A program made the position numbers and the translations under genes. Under the pieces are notes generated by a model. It saw only the letters and a program-made list of their open reading frames with translations. It was not told the origin of the DNA and did not search any database. Below, in pieces: positions 38,816-48,780 of a stretch of DNA of 64,000 bases. The stretch is from Woronichinia naegeliana WA131. Lineage in GTDB: Bacteria > Cyanobacteriota > Cyanobacteriia > Cyanobacteriales > Microcystaceae. The stretch is from assembly GCA_025370055.1 (NCBI GenBank), contig CP073041.1, positions 5,426,272-5,490,271 on the forward strand, written 5' to 3'. The stretch's first letter is position 1; each line of letters opens with the position of its first letter.

Positions 38816-40569
38816 CCCACATTCCGTACATAAAAAAAGAACAAAGAAAATAAGAAAAGTCATTATGACAAAAGATAATACTGACAAGTAGTAGCCCCAA
38901 AAAAGCGCAAAATCCTCTCTCGCTCAAGCGTTAGATTGATTATTTGGGGACAATTATCCAGTACAACCCAATGAACTCCTCTCAACATCTGAAAAATCCA
39001 ACGCAGTGTCGGACGCTGAGTCGGCTTTCCCAACTGATTAGGCACAGTCTCCTCCTGCTCTGCCAGAGCCAGTCTCAGTTTACGTTGTCCCAAGCTGTAC
39101 ACCAGTAAACACAACACCATGATGAAACTCAATGCCATAATCCGCTCAGGGGTTTTGAGAAAAACACTGGACGCCAAAAACAGAGGGTCTTTAAGGAAGC
39201 GAAAACCTCGCTCTACCCCTTGCTGTTGCTTGTAGTGGACAAGCAGTTGCTCATCGCTCAAAGAGTCTCCATCTAGCTGATTCGTCGCCAAGACAAAACG
39301 TCCTGCTGCCCGCTCTGAAGCTTGAACTTTCGCACTATTGAGGCTGAAAGTGGCTTGGGCATGATAGCTACGACGAATGGGCTGTTCATGGGGACGGGGT
39401 TTACCTCGATGACCGTAATGACATTTTTCGACGACAGTTAGGTCTTGAAGAAGATGCCATTCTAAACTCTTCTCCCATCGGCTCAGGGCGGTTAAAGCAT
39501 CCTCCCGACAAGCAAATTCCTGACGCTGTAATTGTTCTAATTGTCTTTGAGCTTGAGCCGTTGCTTTCTCTGTCTTCTTCGTCAGTTGTTTGAGGTCTAA
39601 AGCTTTTTTTTGCTCGCTATCTACCACTATCCAACGTTGTTTGACTCCCCCATATTCACTTTCTAAGGAGGTAAGACGATAGCCCTCTAAATCAGTTGTG
39701 ATGAATTGCTCCGAGGCTAATTGACTGACCGCATCCTGCACTTCTCTAATCGTTTTCGGCACAGAACATAACCAGTATATGCCGGTTAACTTTTGCAAGT
39801 TATCGGCACTGTATAAGGCTGAATCTGCTATATACAAACCATCGAATTGCCACTGCTCATTGAACTTTTTCAAGAGTTTAGCAAACTCTTTTTTATCACT
39901 TTGATTGCCATCTCCTAATTCGAGAAAAGCGGGAATGTCGCCATCCCCCCAACAGACTAGATTCAAGACAAATTGTTTCAAGTCTGGTCGCTTATCCTTT
40001 GAATAGCCATGAGTGATATGGATTATTTGGCTTTCTTTGTCTTCTCTCTCCACCGATAATTTATATTCCCCTTGTACCGATAATGAACTGGAGTCTAAAT
40101 GGGAACTTTTCATCACTATTTTGAAGATTTCTACGGCTTTTAGACAAATTCCGAGAAACAAACGGCTGATGCCGGCCATAAAGATTAAATCTAAGACTCT
40201 CCCTAAACGGTCATCATTCAGGTCGCTGGCTTTTATTCCTTTTCCTAAAAGATGTTCTACTGGTTTATCTTCAAAAAAACGACTGAACAAATATAAAGGA
40301 GAGTTGATAAAGCCTAAGCCATTGAGAATCATCGCTTTCACTACCAGACCCGCACTGATTTTAGCACGGTCATTTTCTCCTAGTTGTTCATTGATATAAT
40401 CCACTAGACCTAGTTCATCAACTATCGCCGCGATTATTCCTAAATGGTCGAGATTTTTAACGTTTAATTGGGTCATTTTCTCTTGGGTTTATTAGCTTTT
40501 TTATTTTAACTATTCTGTAGCCATTTTTGAATCTATTTTTATTTTTTCAAAACTAGTACGGAATACGGG
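38816..40569 (-). mobile_element. IS1634B element (1754 bp)
   Basis: Ends CCCACATTCCGTAC and GTACGGAATACGGG. Left flank is IS4b copy c, right flank a truncated MITE-1; no target duplication is visible, so an adjacent deletion or recombination took place. Confidence 0.9.
38863..40476 (-). CDS. IS1634-family transposase (intact, 537 aa; IS1634B)
   Basis: Its protein is identical to IS1634D at 60524-62137 and nearly identical to IS1634A over the first 340 residues. The block LEWHLLQDLTVVEK to QLDGDSLSDEQLLVHYK distinguishes B and D from A. Catalytic residues are intact. Confidence 0.93.
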   Translation of the reverse strand: MTQLNVKNLDHLGIIAAIVDELGLVDYINEQLGENDRAKISAGLVVKAMILNGLGFINSPLYLFSRFFEDKPVEHLLGKGIKASDLNDDRLGRVLDLIFMAGISRLFLGICLKAVEIFKIVMKSSHLDSSSLSVQGEYKLSVEREDKESQIIHITHGYSKDKRPDLKQFVLNLVCWGDGDIPAFLELGDGNQSDKKEFAKLLKKFNEQWQFDGLYIADSALYSADNLQKLTGIYWLCSVPKTIREVQDAVSQLASEQFITTDLEGYRLTSLESEYGGVKQRWIVVDSEQKKALDLKQLTKKTEKATAQAQRQLEQLQRQEFACREDALTALSRWEKSLEWHLLQDLTVVEKCHYGHRGKPRPHEQPIRRSYHAQATFSLNSAKVQASERAAGRFVLATNQLDGDSLSDEQLLVHYKQQQGVERGFRFLKDPLFLASSVFLKTPERIMALSFIMVLCLLVYSLGQRKLRLALAEQEETVPNQLGKPTQRPTLRWIFQMLRGVHWVVLDNCPQIINLTLERERILRFFGATTCQYYLLS

Positions 40570-40751
40570 CTAGACAATACTTTCAGGCATTTTACAAACG
40601 ATCAGATGCAAGGTTATGGCATTTGGAGGCTCAAAATCCATGCACTTTGCTGGAAAAATGTGAGGTAAAACTGGAAACTGAGCTCTGAAGTCACCATTTT
40701 TCGCGCCCTGTGGCATCTAGGTTCGTTTTGTGGACTTTTTCAGCAAGCCCT
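40570..40751. repeat. MITE-1 copy d, truncated (182 of 212 bp)
   Basis: It belongs to the same subfamily as the copy at 52741-52952. The right end GACTTTTTCAGCAAGCCCT is complete at 40751 and followed by ATTT; the outer 30 bp of the other end are replaced by IS1634B. Confidence 0.88.
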
Positions 40752-40778
40752 ATTTGAAGCTAAATATACTCATGAATA

Positions 40779-41981
40779 TCACTCCCGTGAACTAGCTGCT
40801 AAAACCTGTAGAAGAAAATTGTTGTCCATCGCCGCCAAATAACGCTTCATCTTCAAGCTTTTTTGAGATGGCTCATGTTTAAGCAAATTAATACTTAAAC
40901 GACGGAGCAAGCCCAAATTATCAGCCGCATTACCTTGACGCACTCGACTCGCATCCTCATTAAAAGTGACATCTAAAACCCAATGCAGACTATTTTCAAT
41001 ACTCCAGTGAGAACGAATCACATGGCTATGACGTTCGGCATCCGTAGGAAGACTGCTAATATAATAGCGAAACGTCTCTGTTGTTTTATGACCGAATTGA
41101 GTTTTACTTTTAACCATCACAACAGTTGCTAAACCGACCCACTGATTTTGGCGATGCAATGCGGAAAGCTGATTGATTGACACTGTCCAGACTTGACGAG
41201 TTTCTAAACGGTAATGTCCTTTTTCTGTCTTCTCATGATAACTGTATTCAATTCCTTGCCAGTTCTGAGCGACCGCTTGTTTAAACCAATCCCTAACTTG
41301 TTTATTAAGTTTGCCCTGATTTCCTTTGAGAGCCAATACATAGTCACCTTCACCTTGCTTTATTTGTTTTGCGATTTCTGTCTGCGTTCCCATTGCATCT
41401 AGGGTTACTACTGCCCCCTTGATGTTAAGTAACTTCAGTAACAAGGGGACTGCTTTTATTTCATTAGATTTACTATCTACTTTCTTTTGCGCTAACATCA
41501 GTCCCCGCTCACTACTCCACGCACTTATGCTGTGTAACGCATTTAGTCCTTTTTCCCTATCATAAGAACCTCTTTTCGTTTTTCCATCTATCTGTATCAG
41601 CTCTATGTCCATTTTCTCCGTTAGACTGCTTATCCAGCTCAGAAAACTTTTTTCTAGTTCTTCTGTTTCCAACATTCCAAATACTCTTCCAAAGGTATCG
41701 TGAGAGGGAATTCCCTTTGGTAACTCTAGAAACATTTCTAGCCATTCTCGTTTGGCTTTGCCATAGGCTTCAATTGCTACGAAGCCATCTGCCCCTGACA
41801 ATACTGCCAATATTCCTATGGTGACAATTGCTGTTAAGTTATGGTCTTGCCTTCTCCCTGTTCTCGGTTCTTTTAGGCACTGAAAATGTTTCAGTATGCT
41901 TCTTTTGATAATTTTGACTTCTTTTTCTTGTTGTGGGGTTAGAACTCTTGCGCCGAAGCCTTTTGCCATCTTTGACCTCAC
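40779..41981 (-). CDS. ISAs1-family transposase (intact, 400 aa; ISAs1a)
   Basis: The N-terminal DDE-associated region (HFQCLKEPRTGRRQDHNLTA, then GIPSHDTFGRVFGML near 92) is followed by the DDE domain: ELIQIDGKTKRGSYD near 133, GAVVTLDAMGTQTEIAKQI near 190 and [19 protein letters not shown] near 330. It starts MRSKMAKGFGARV. The element's 5' terminus ends TTACCCTG at 42098; the other terminus, near 40752-40778, is not identifiable and may have been removed when MITE-1d arrived. This is the complete version of the broken copy at 6330-8551. Confidence 0.92.
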   Translation of the reverse strand: MRSKMAKGFGARVLTPQQEKEVKIIKRSILKHFQCLKEPRTGRRQDHNLTAIVTIGILAVLSGADGFVAIEAYGKAKREWLEMFLELPKGIPSHDTFGRVFGMLETEELEKSFLSWISSLTEKMDIELIQIDGKTKRGSYDREKGLNALHSISAWSSERGLMLAQKKVDSKSNEIKAVPLLLKLLNIKGAVVTLDAMGTQTEIAKQIKQGEGDYVLALKGNQGKLNKQVRDWFKQAVAQNWQGIEYSYHEKTEKGHYRLETRQVWTVSINQLSALHRQNQWVGLATVVMVKSKTQFGHKTTETFRYYISSLPTDAERHSHVIRSHWSIENSLHWVLDVTFNEDASRVRQGNAADNLGLLRRLSINLLKHEPSQKSLKMKRYLAAMDNNFLLQVLAASSRE

Positions 41982-42412
41982 TCACTTACTTTTTTTAAAT
42001 AATAGCCTTTTCTTCTCTTAGATGACTGCTTCTTTTTTACACTATATTTCTCTCTTTTTGTCTGTATTTTTTGTAACAAATAAGATGCGATTACCCTGCC
42101 CCCTCGCCCTACTATCTGTTGGGCAATCTTTGTCTGAGTTCCCATGGCATCAATCGTTACGATACAACCTTTGACCTCTAGCATTTTCAGGAGTTTGGGT
42201 ATCGCCGTGATTTCATTCGATTTGCTTTCCACCTTGCACTGTCCTAGTACTAGACGATTTGCTGTTGCCCATGCACTTACCATCTGAATTGCGCCCTTTC
42301 CGTTGGCATTATCATAGGAGTGGCGAAGGGTTTTGCCGTCAATCGCTATCACTTCCCCTTCACTTACCTCCGCTATACTTTTGACCCAATGCAGAAAACA
42401 GTCTTGAAATTG

Positions 42413-43663
42413 GGTTCTTCTGGCTTTGCGGTAGAAGATGTATAATAAGATACACTATATGAGGATGGCATCAATGTTATTTTTTCTAGAAAATCTGGTA
42501 GATTTGCCAAAGGTAAACATAAGAAATGTGATTCAAGAGGGAAAACAAGCGTTTTTAATACTGAGTTGTCAAGAGGAAGAAGTCAAATGTAATTATTGTG
42601 GTAGCTTAACGGATGAATTACATCAGACGAACAGTGTATTAGTAAGGGACTTGTCTATCTCTGGTCAAATGGTATATCTGAAAGTCCCTCGTCGTAAATT
42701 TTACTGTAAAGATTGTCAAAGGTTTTTTACAGAAAATCTAGAATTTATGGAAGCCCGTAGGAAATACACAGTGAGGTATGAAGAATATATTTATGGACGA
42801 GTAAATGTGAGCAGTGTGGAACAAGTAGGTAGAGAGGAATCTCTATCATGGGATCAAGTGAATGGAATTTACCAACGTCAATGTGAAGCTAAAAAAAAAG
42901 ATTGGCAAGGAGTAAAACACCTCGGGATGGATGAAATAGCGAAACGAAAAGGTCATCAGAATTTTGTAACAGTGTTAGGAGATATAGAGAAAGGAGAATT
43001 AATAGAAGTGATAGATAGTCATCAACAAGATAAAATCATCGAAGTGCTGATGGAGAAAGAATTAGAGGTGAGGGAAGGAGTAGAACAAGTGAGTGTAGAT
43101 ATGTGGGGAGGATTTCCTAAAGTAATAGAAAAAGTATTTCCGAATGCAGTAATTGTAACAGATAGATTTCATGTAATGAAGGCGTTGAATGAAGAATTGA
43201 ATAAAATCCGTAAACAGACAAAATTGAATGTAAAAATCAAGGGAGAAAAGTGGCTATTATTAAAAAATAAAGAAGACCTAAAAGAGGAAGAGTTAGAAAA
43301 ACTAGAATTGGTGTTAAAGCAATCTGCTCGTTTGCGTAAAGCGTATGAATATAAAGAGTCATTTAGAGAGATATATGAAAAAGTAAATGATAAGGAAGAA
43401 GGAAGATTAAAATTTACAGAATGGTTAGAGAATGCAAAGAGCATTTATACAGATGTAATTAGCACAATTCGTAGGAATTTGGACTCTATTTGTAACTACT
43501 TTTTGAGTCGAACGACGAATGGGGCAATGGAAGGCATCAATAATCGTCTTAAACTAATCAAGCGTCAAGCTTATGGATTTATGAACTTTGATAATATGCG
43601 AAATCGTTTTTTAGCTTGCTTTTCATGATAAGCTTTAATTATCACTCTTTGTTCAGGAGAACC
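42413..43663 (+). mobile_element. ISL3b element (1251 bp)
   Basis: Ends GGTTCTTCTGGC at 42413 and AGGAGAACC at 43663; direct repeat GAAATTG on both sides within ISAs1b. Confidence 0.88.
42474..43628 (+). CDS. ISL3-family transposase (intact, 384 aa; ISL3b)
   Basis: Zinc finger (CNYCGSLTDEL and CKDCQRFF), HTH region and DDE segments LGMDEIAKRKGHQNF, VSVDMWGGFPKV, TDRFHVMKALNEEL and TNGAMEGINNRLKLIKRQA. In-frame ATGs also lie at 42438 and 42465, but the ATG at 42474 has GAGG nine bases upstream and gives exactly the 384 residues of ISL3a. About half identical to ISL3a. Confidence 0.9.
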   Translation: MLFFLENLVDLPKVNIRNVIQEGKQAFLILSCQEEEVKCNYCGSLTDELHQTNSVLVRDLSISGQMVYLKVPRRKFYCKDCQRFFTENLEFMEARRKYTVRYEEYIYGRVNVSSVEQVGREESLSWDQVNGIYQRQCEAKKKDWQGVKHLGMDEIAKRKGHQNFVTVLGDIEKGELIEVIDSHQQDKIIEVLMEKELEVREGVEQVSVDMWGGFPKVIEKVFPNAVIVTDRFHVMKALNEELNKIRKQTKLNVKIKGEKWLLLKNKEDLKEEELEKLELVLKQSARLRKAYEYKESFREIYEKVNDKEEGRLKFTEWLENAKSIYTDVISTIRRNLDSICNYFLSRTTNGAMEGINNRLKLIKRQAYGFMNFDNMRNRFLACFS

Positions 43664-44638
43664 GAAATTGCTCTGGATTCAGACTAGCAAATACACGCGC
43701 AAACGTATCGTGGGAGGGGATGCCATTCGGCAATTCCAAAATTTTTTTTAGCCATTGATGTTTAGCCTTGCCGAAACTTTCCATGGCTACCCAACCTTCT
43801 GCTCCACAAATAACGGCTAAGATGGCAATCGTTAGAATATCAATGAGTTTATGCCGTTTTGTTCGTTCGATGCGAGGGTCATCTATTTCGGCAAAGTGTT
43901 CTACCAGGGCACTGGTATCGTCTAGCTAGAAGCTACAAACGTTGCAATACGAGAGGTTCAAGAAATCAGGCGAATTTGGAGTAAGTCCTCCCAAGTTAAC
44001 CCTTTTTCAATTATACCGAGAGCTACAGCAGGAACTTCTCTAGTCGTAAAATGGCTGCGAACAAAGTTATGAACCATCCAGAAAATATCTAGGACTCGCT
44101 GTAATCCCACAACCGATTTAGCATAAGTATTTGTACGACGACGAAAGGCAGATAAATAGCGTCGGATAGCACTATTAAATGCCTCAACGTGGTTGGCATG
44201 GACGTCCTTTTCTTCTGGTTTTTCTGTTGTCTCAGGATGTTCTGGTTTCGGAGTTTCTACTTTCTTGAGTTTACCCTCAGAATCTCGACGTTTACTACTC
44301 TTATTTTTTAGTCTTACCACCATACCCTTCGGTAATACTTTGGTGGGACGACCTCGCTTTCCAGTCCTTAATACTTCGTGACAAATATCAAATAGCAGTT
44401 GACTATATCGCTTTTCTCCATCTGTAAATAACTGGAGAGATTCTGCACTCCTTTCAAATAATTCCGCTACCGTCATCATTGCTTCTAGAAATAATTTCTG
44501 CTCTTTTCGACCACATTTTAAATGCCAAATAAAGCGGCTTGCCCTGTCCATGAGAACGATTGTCCACCCCTCAGAGGCACTTGCTTCTTTATTTTTTCCA
44601 ACTTTTGTGTATAGTTCATCCCCTTCTATTACTAATTT

Positions 44639-46328
44639 AGGGCTTGCTGAAAAAAGCTGAAACCTTTACGGAGAAAAATAGTAGGCGAATTAAGAACCGC
44701 TAGAATGCACGAAAATAGGGTAGAATGCCTCAAAACCATTGCATTAAGAAGAGAGAAAGCAGATGTACCGAAAGCAACAGTACTCAATTGAAACACCAGA
44801 AAACTTGAAAAATCTGTTCGGCGGGCAGTTAGACGAAGAAAATCGTTGGATAGAAATGTCAAAAATGATTCTTTGGGAAGAATATGAGGAAGAATATGCA
44901 AAAAACTTCACAGAAAAAAAAGGAGCCCCAGCCAAATCATTTAGAATGGCATTAGGAGCATTAATTATCAAAGAAATTTCAGGAAAAAGTGACAGAGAAA
45001 CAGTAGAACAAATAAAAGAGAACCCTTATTTACAGTACTTTATAGGAATGGAAAGCTATAGTAGCAAAGAAGCATTTAATGCGTCAATGATGGTTCATTT
45101 TCGTAAAAAAATAGGAATGGAATTAATAAATAAAATTAATAAAGAAATAGAAAAAAAAGCGACGGGTGTAGCGTCAGAAAAAAAAGAAAATGAAGGAAAG
45201 TTATTGTTAGATGCGACTTGTACACCAGCAGATATAAAATATCCAACGGATATAGGAATATTGAATGATGCCAGAGAAAAAACAGAAAAAATAATAGATA
45301 AGCTGTATGAAGAAATAAAAGAGAAAAGGAAAGAAAAGCCGAGGACTTATAGGGAAGTGGCAAGAAAAGAGTACTTAGCCATAGCAAAAAAACGTCGTGT
45401 GTCAAAAAAAGAAAGAAGAAAAGGAACAAAAAAACAACTAGGATATATAAAAAGAAACTTGTCTGATATAGAAAAAATGATAGAAGAGGGAGCAAAGTTA
45501 GAAAAACTAACGAAAAAAGAGCAAGAAGAGCTTGTAACGATAGGAAAAGTGTATGAGCAACAGTTAGAAATGTATGAAAAAAAGACAAATAAAGTAGAAA
45601 ACAGAATTGTGAGTGTAAGCCAACCTCACGTGCGTCCAATAGTGCGTGGAAAAGCGGGAAAAGCAGTAGAGTTTGGAGCTAAAATATCGGCAAGTAATGT
45701 GAATGGCTTTGTCTTCTTAGACAAATTAAGTTGGGATAATTACAACGAATCGGGAGATTTACAAGCGCGAATAGAAGAATATAAAAGGGAAACAGGATGT
45801 TATCCGGAATCGGTTCATGTGGATAAAATCTATCGAACAAAAGCGAATCGAGCTTATTGTAAAGAAAGGGATATAAGAATGAGTGGTCCCCGATTGGGAA
45901 GACCGCCGAAAGAGGTGAGCAAAGAAAAAAAGAAAGAGGCACGCTCAGATGAAAGAGTGCGTAATGCCATTGAGGGTAAATTCGGACAGGGAAAGAGGAA
46001 ATTTAGTCTTGGTCGAGTGATGGCCAAACTACCTGAGACCTCGGAAACGGTAATTGCGATGAACTTTTTGGTAATGAATCTTTCTACTCTACTTCAGAAG
46101 ACAAAAAGTAAAAAGTTGTAGAGTCGTTTTTCTTGTGAAAAATGGTGTTAATTTTCCTCTCTTTTGTGAGGAGTGATTTGTGTTGACCTTTTTAGACAGA
46201 AAGGAACAATAGATTAAACAAAATCTGTATTTTGATTTGTTTCCATAAGGATAAGTTATCTATGCTTTTTCAGTCCATACTTCCCTAACCCACATTTCTT
46301 TCGTTTTTTGACTTTTTCAGCAAGCCCT
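44639..46328 (+). mobile_element. IS5L copy 6 (1690 bp)
   Basis: Complete ends; AATTT at 44634-44638 and 46329-46333. The intact IS1L-d confirms the empty site. Confidence 0.93.
44763..46121 (+). CDS. IS5/IS1182-type transposase (intact, 452 aa; copy 6)
   Basis: Identical in protein sequence to copies 2 and 5, with intact frame and catalytic segments. The three identical proteins in three different hosts indicate recent amplification. Confidence 0.93.
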   Translation: MYRKQQYSIETPENLKNLFGGQLDEENRWIEMSKMILWEEYEEEYAKNFTEKKGAPAKSFRMALGALIIKEISGKSDRETVEQIKENPYLQYFIGMESYSSKEAFNASMMVHFRKKIGMELINKINKEIEKKATGVASEKKENEGKLLLDATCTPADIKYPTDIGILNDAREKTEKIIDKLYEEIKEKRKEKPRTYREVARKEYLAIAKKRRVSKKERRKGTKKQLGYIKRNLSDIEKMIEEGAKLEKLTKKEQEELVTIGKVYEQQLEMYEKKTNKVENRIVSVSQPHVRPIVRGKAGKAVEFGAKISASNVNGFVFLDKLSWDNYNESGDLQARIEEYKRETGCYPESVHVDKIYRTKANRAYCKERDIRMSGPRLGRPPKEVSKEKKKEARSDERVRNAIEGKFGQGKRKFSLGRVMAKLPETSETVIAMNFLVMNLSTLLQKTKSKKL

Positions 46329-47004
46329 AATTTAACAAATTCATTCACTAAGGCGTATAAAAATAATGTCTCTTGTAATCCTGATAATTTCTTTTCCCAA
46401 TTCAATATTGTTGTTTTCGCGTAGCCGAATGCTCGGGCTGCTGCATTTAATCCTATTCCTTCCATTCTGGCTTTTAATACTTTTACAATTTCACTTAATG
46501 GGGTTTCTAAGCCAGCGATTACGCTACCATAAGTCTCAGCAAAACAAGAACTACATTCTTGACAAATGAACATTTTACGTTCCCCGTTACCTTTCGTTTG
46601 ATAATGAGAATGTATTTTTACGTTTTCACTATAGCAATGAGGACAGTTTTTCTTGAATAAGGCATCCTCTTTCTCTTGGCACAAGCCAACATCATTCAGG
46701 ATTTTCATAGAGCTTTTCTTTAATATTGACATTGTTTTCTGTTTCCTTCTTCTTTGATATAATGACAATAATAATAGTATAATAAAAACGGGCCGATGTC
46801 TAGTCTTAAACTATTTTTCTATTTTCTCAAAGCCTTACACCATAACTTTTTCCAACTTTGATCAGACGATACCAGTTCCCTACCAGTCTATATTTGGGTC
46901 GGAGTTTCATCGCTTTTGTTTTTTATGCACTTTTCCTTATTTTCCCTTATCCATCCCTCTATAATGTTCTTGTATCTGTATCATTTTTAGATGCGTTCGC
47001 CCTG

Positions 47005-47710
47005 GAAAGCCGATAAAGTTGTCAAAAAAGAATGGCAGAAACTTTGTGGACAGAATTTTGCTTGTGAGGCCGATGCTCTTACTGAGGCTCAACTCTGGCC
47101 AAAAACCTTGACTTATCATCAACTCAGTCAAGTTGAGGTTCAGACTATTCCTTACTATGCCAAGGGAGGAAGACCGAAACAAGGGGCTACCCCTCTCGGT
47201 TTTCATTACCGCTTAACTGGGCAATTAAGCCTTGATTCCTCTTGCTTGGAAGCCGCATCTAAACGGGCTGGACGCTTTATTTTAGCTACTAATGTTCTTG
47301 ATTCTCAGGTTTTGAGTCCCGACCAGATGTTGGCTGAATATAAGGCTCAACAAAACACCGAGCGCGGCTTTCGCTTTCTCAAAGACCCTTTCTTTTTTGC
47401 CTCTGCTCTTTTTCTCAAGAATCCTCAACGCATTATGGCTTTGATGATGATTATGGTTGTCTCTTTATTGGTTTATACTTTGGCACAACGTCGCCTACGA
47501 CAGGCTTTGGCTCTTGCCCATCAGACTATTCCTAATCAAAAGGGTAAACCGACCGCCATTCCCACTCTGCTTTGGGTCTTTCAGTCTTTTCTGTTTATCC
47601 GTTGGTTAGAGATTGACGGCATTCAAACTATCGTTAATTTGACCTCCAAACACAAACATATTCTTTCCTTTCTTGGCTCTTCATGTCAAAAGTACTACTT
47701 TGTCTCTTGA
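47005..47710 (+). pseudogene. IS1634C-type transposase, C-terminal 236 aa
   Basis: It reads KADKVVKKEWQKLCGQNFAC through the catalytic QQNTERGFRFLKDPF to the natural end QKYYFVS, identical to the C-terminal part of the protein at 26048-27658. The 3' terminus CCTGCGGAATGTGGG ends at 47729. The left junction is the ISAs1b terminus at 47004. It lacks the first two catalytic Asp regions. Confidence 0.9.
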
Positions 47711-47729
47711 CTTACCTGCGGAATGTGGG

Positions 47730-47904
47730 TTTAAGAGATTATTTTGGCTTGATTTTCGATGAGTTGTTCACCGTTTTTGACAGTCGAGGCGAATTTTCTA
47801 GATTAAATGTATTTTTCATATCAACCGTTAAAAAACTTTTGCAAGAGGTCTCATACTTCCCTAACCCACATTTCCTTCGTTTTTTGACTTTTTCAGCAAG
47901 CCCT
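47730..47904. mobile_element. Remnant ending in an IS5L-type right terminus
   Basis: The last 56 bp (47849-47904) match the right end of IS5L, including CATACTTCCCTAACCCACAT and GACTTTTTCAGCAAGCCCT, with a few changes. The preceding 119 bp match nothing else in the window. It may be the tail of a diverged IS5L relative or a third derivative of that family. Followed by ATTT. Confidence 0.6.
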
Positions 47905-48478
47905 ATTTGAAGGTATCACCCTGATTCTCTGTTTTCTCCATGAAGTCCTCAAAATCCGCTCTGCCTGTCGCTCTAAACCTCAACAGTGTCAGAGACTGTG
48001 CCAAAAACTCTGGGAGGTTTATCAAGGTACAACCAAAAGACAATTCGCTCAACGCCTGAGACGTTTTCTCGAATGGGTGAAAAAGCAAAAACTATCGGAA
48101 GTGATTACGGCCAAGGTCAGACGCATTCACCTTAAATCTCATCTTTTCCAAAGTGCCCTCGACTTTCCCGATGCTTACCGTACGAGTAATCAAGTTGACC
48201 GACCGATGAATTACTTTGACCGTGTGCTTTATTCTATGCAATATTTTCACGGCAATCTAACATCGGCGAGATTAACTGTTCGCTCTCTTGCCTTATTGTG
48301 GAATTTTCGTCCTTACTCTCGTAAAACTCGTGTTCGGAAGCAGGGACAACTTTCTCCCTTTGAGAGTCTTAATGGTTTTCGTTATCATGACCATTGGCTT
48401 CGGAATCTCTTGATTGCTTCCTCTCTCAATGGTCGTCGTCCCCTCTCTTCTCATAGACACAAACCCCTGCGGAACTAG
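47905..48478 (+). pseudogene. Unclassified transposase-like protein, C-terminal ~190 aa
   Basis: The frame is open from the IS5L-type terminus at 47904 (EGITLILCFLHEVLKIRSAC) to a stop at 48476-48478; an internal ATG lies at 48077. The segment PMNYFDRVLYSMQYFHGNL followed by LALLWNFRPYSRKTR and FESLNGFRYHDHWLRNLL resembles the C-terminal part of a DDE-type transposase family seen in cyanobacteria, which I cannot name. The N-terminal part is absent, so it is a remnant. Confidence 0.5.
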
Positions 48479-48480
48479 CA

Positions 48481-48638
48481 ACATTTTAAAGGGGGTTTTT
48501 GGGGCAACTCTGGATGTACTATTATGCCTAAAAGCCTGAAGACTCGTAAAATGAACTTGTTAATCCCGTTGAATTTTACCCCATATTACGCGAACTAAAA
48601 CCTGAAACCCTTGCTACAGCGCAAATTTAGAATTGCTG
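48481..48638. repeat. MITE-2 copy d, truncated (158 of 206 bp)
   Basis: One end (AATTTAGAATTGCTG at 48638) is complete; the other end, with about 48 bp, is lost next to the transposase-like fragment. This is the last mobile sequence before the lpxB gene. Confidence 0.88.
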
Positions 48639-48780
48639 AGGATTAGTTGAAAAGGGCGATCGCCCCCTTCTGGTCAAGAAAACCGCGATCGCTGTGCTAA
48701 TCAAATAACGCGACTATGACAAAAAGATAGAGAATGGAAAATGCTTAGGATCGTCATTGCTGCTAGTTGATTTAAGGATT

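Larger units (their letters stand above)
43958..46732 (-). pseudogene. IS1-family-like transposase (IS1L-c) split by IS5L copy 6
   Basis: The start is at 46732 (MSILKKSSMKILND) and the stop at 43958. IS5L copy 6 entered just before the first catalytic segment, between NEFVKL and VIEGDELY, with AATTT duplicated. Apart from that insertion both halves are open and nearly identical to the intact protein at 55344-56423, so the host copy was probably functional until recently. Confidence 0.9.
43908..46879 (-). mobile_element. IS1L-c element, holding IS5L copy 6
   Basis: Ends GGCACTGGTATCGTC at 43908 and GACGATACCAGTTCC at 46879. CTACCAG is repeated on both sides, within ISAs1b. Confidence 0.9.
42099..46910 (-). 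pseudogene. ISAs1-family transposase (ISAs1b), truncated and split by ISL3b and IS1L-c
   Basis: The start MKLRPKYRLVEHF is at 46910, with the 5' terminus at 47004. IS1L-c entered in codons 9-11 (CTACCAG duplicated at 43901-43907 and 46880-46886), then ISL3b after about 95 codons (GAAATTG repeated at 42406-42412 and 43664-43670). The distal part ends in a run of C at 42099, against the ISAs1a terminus, at the same codon where ISAs1c is cut. The catalytic half is missing. Confidence 0.88.
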
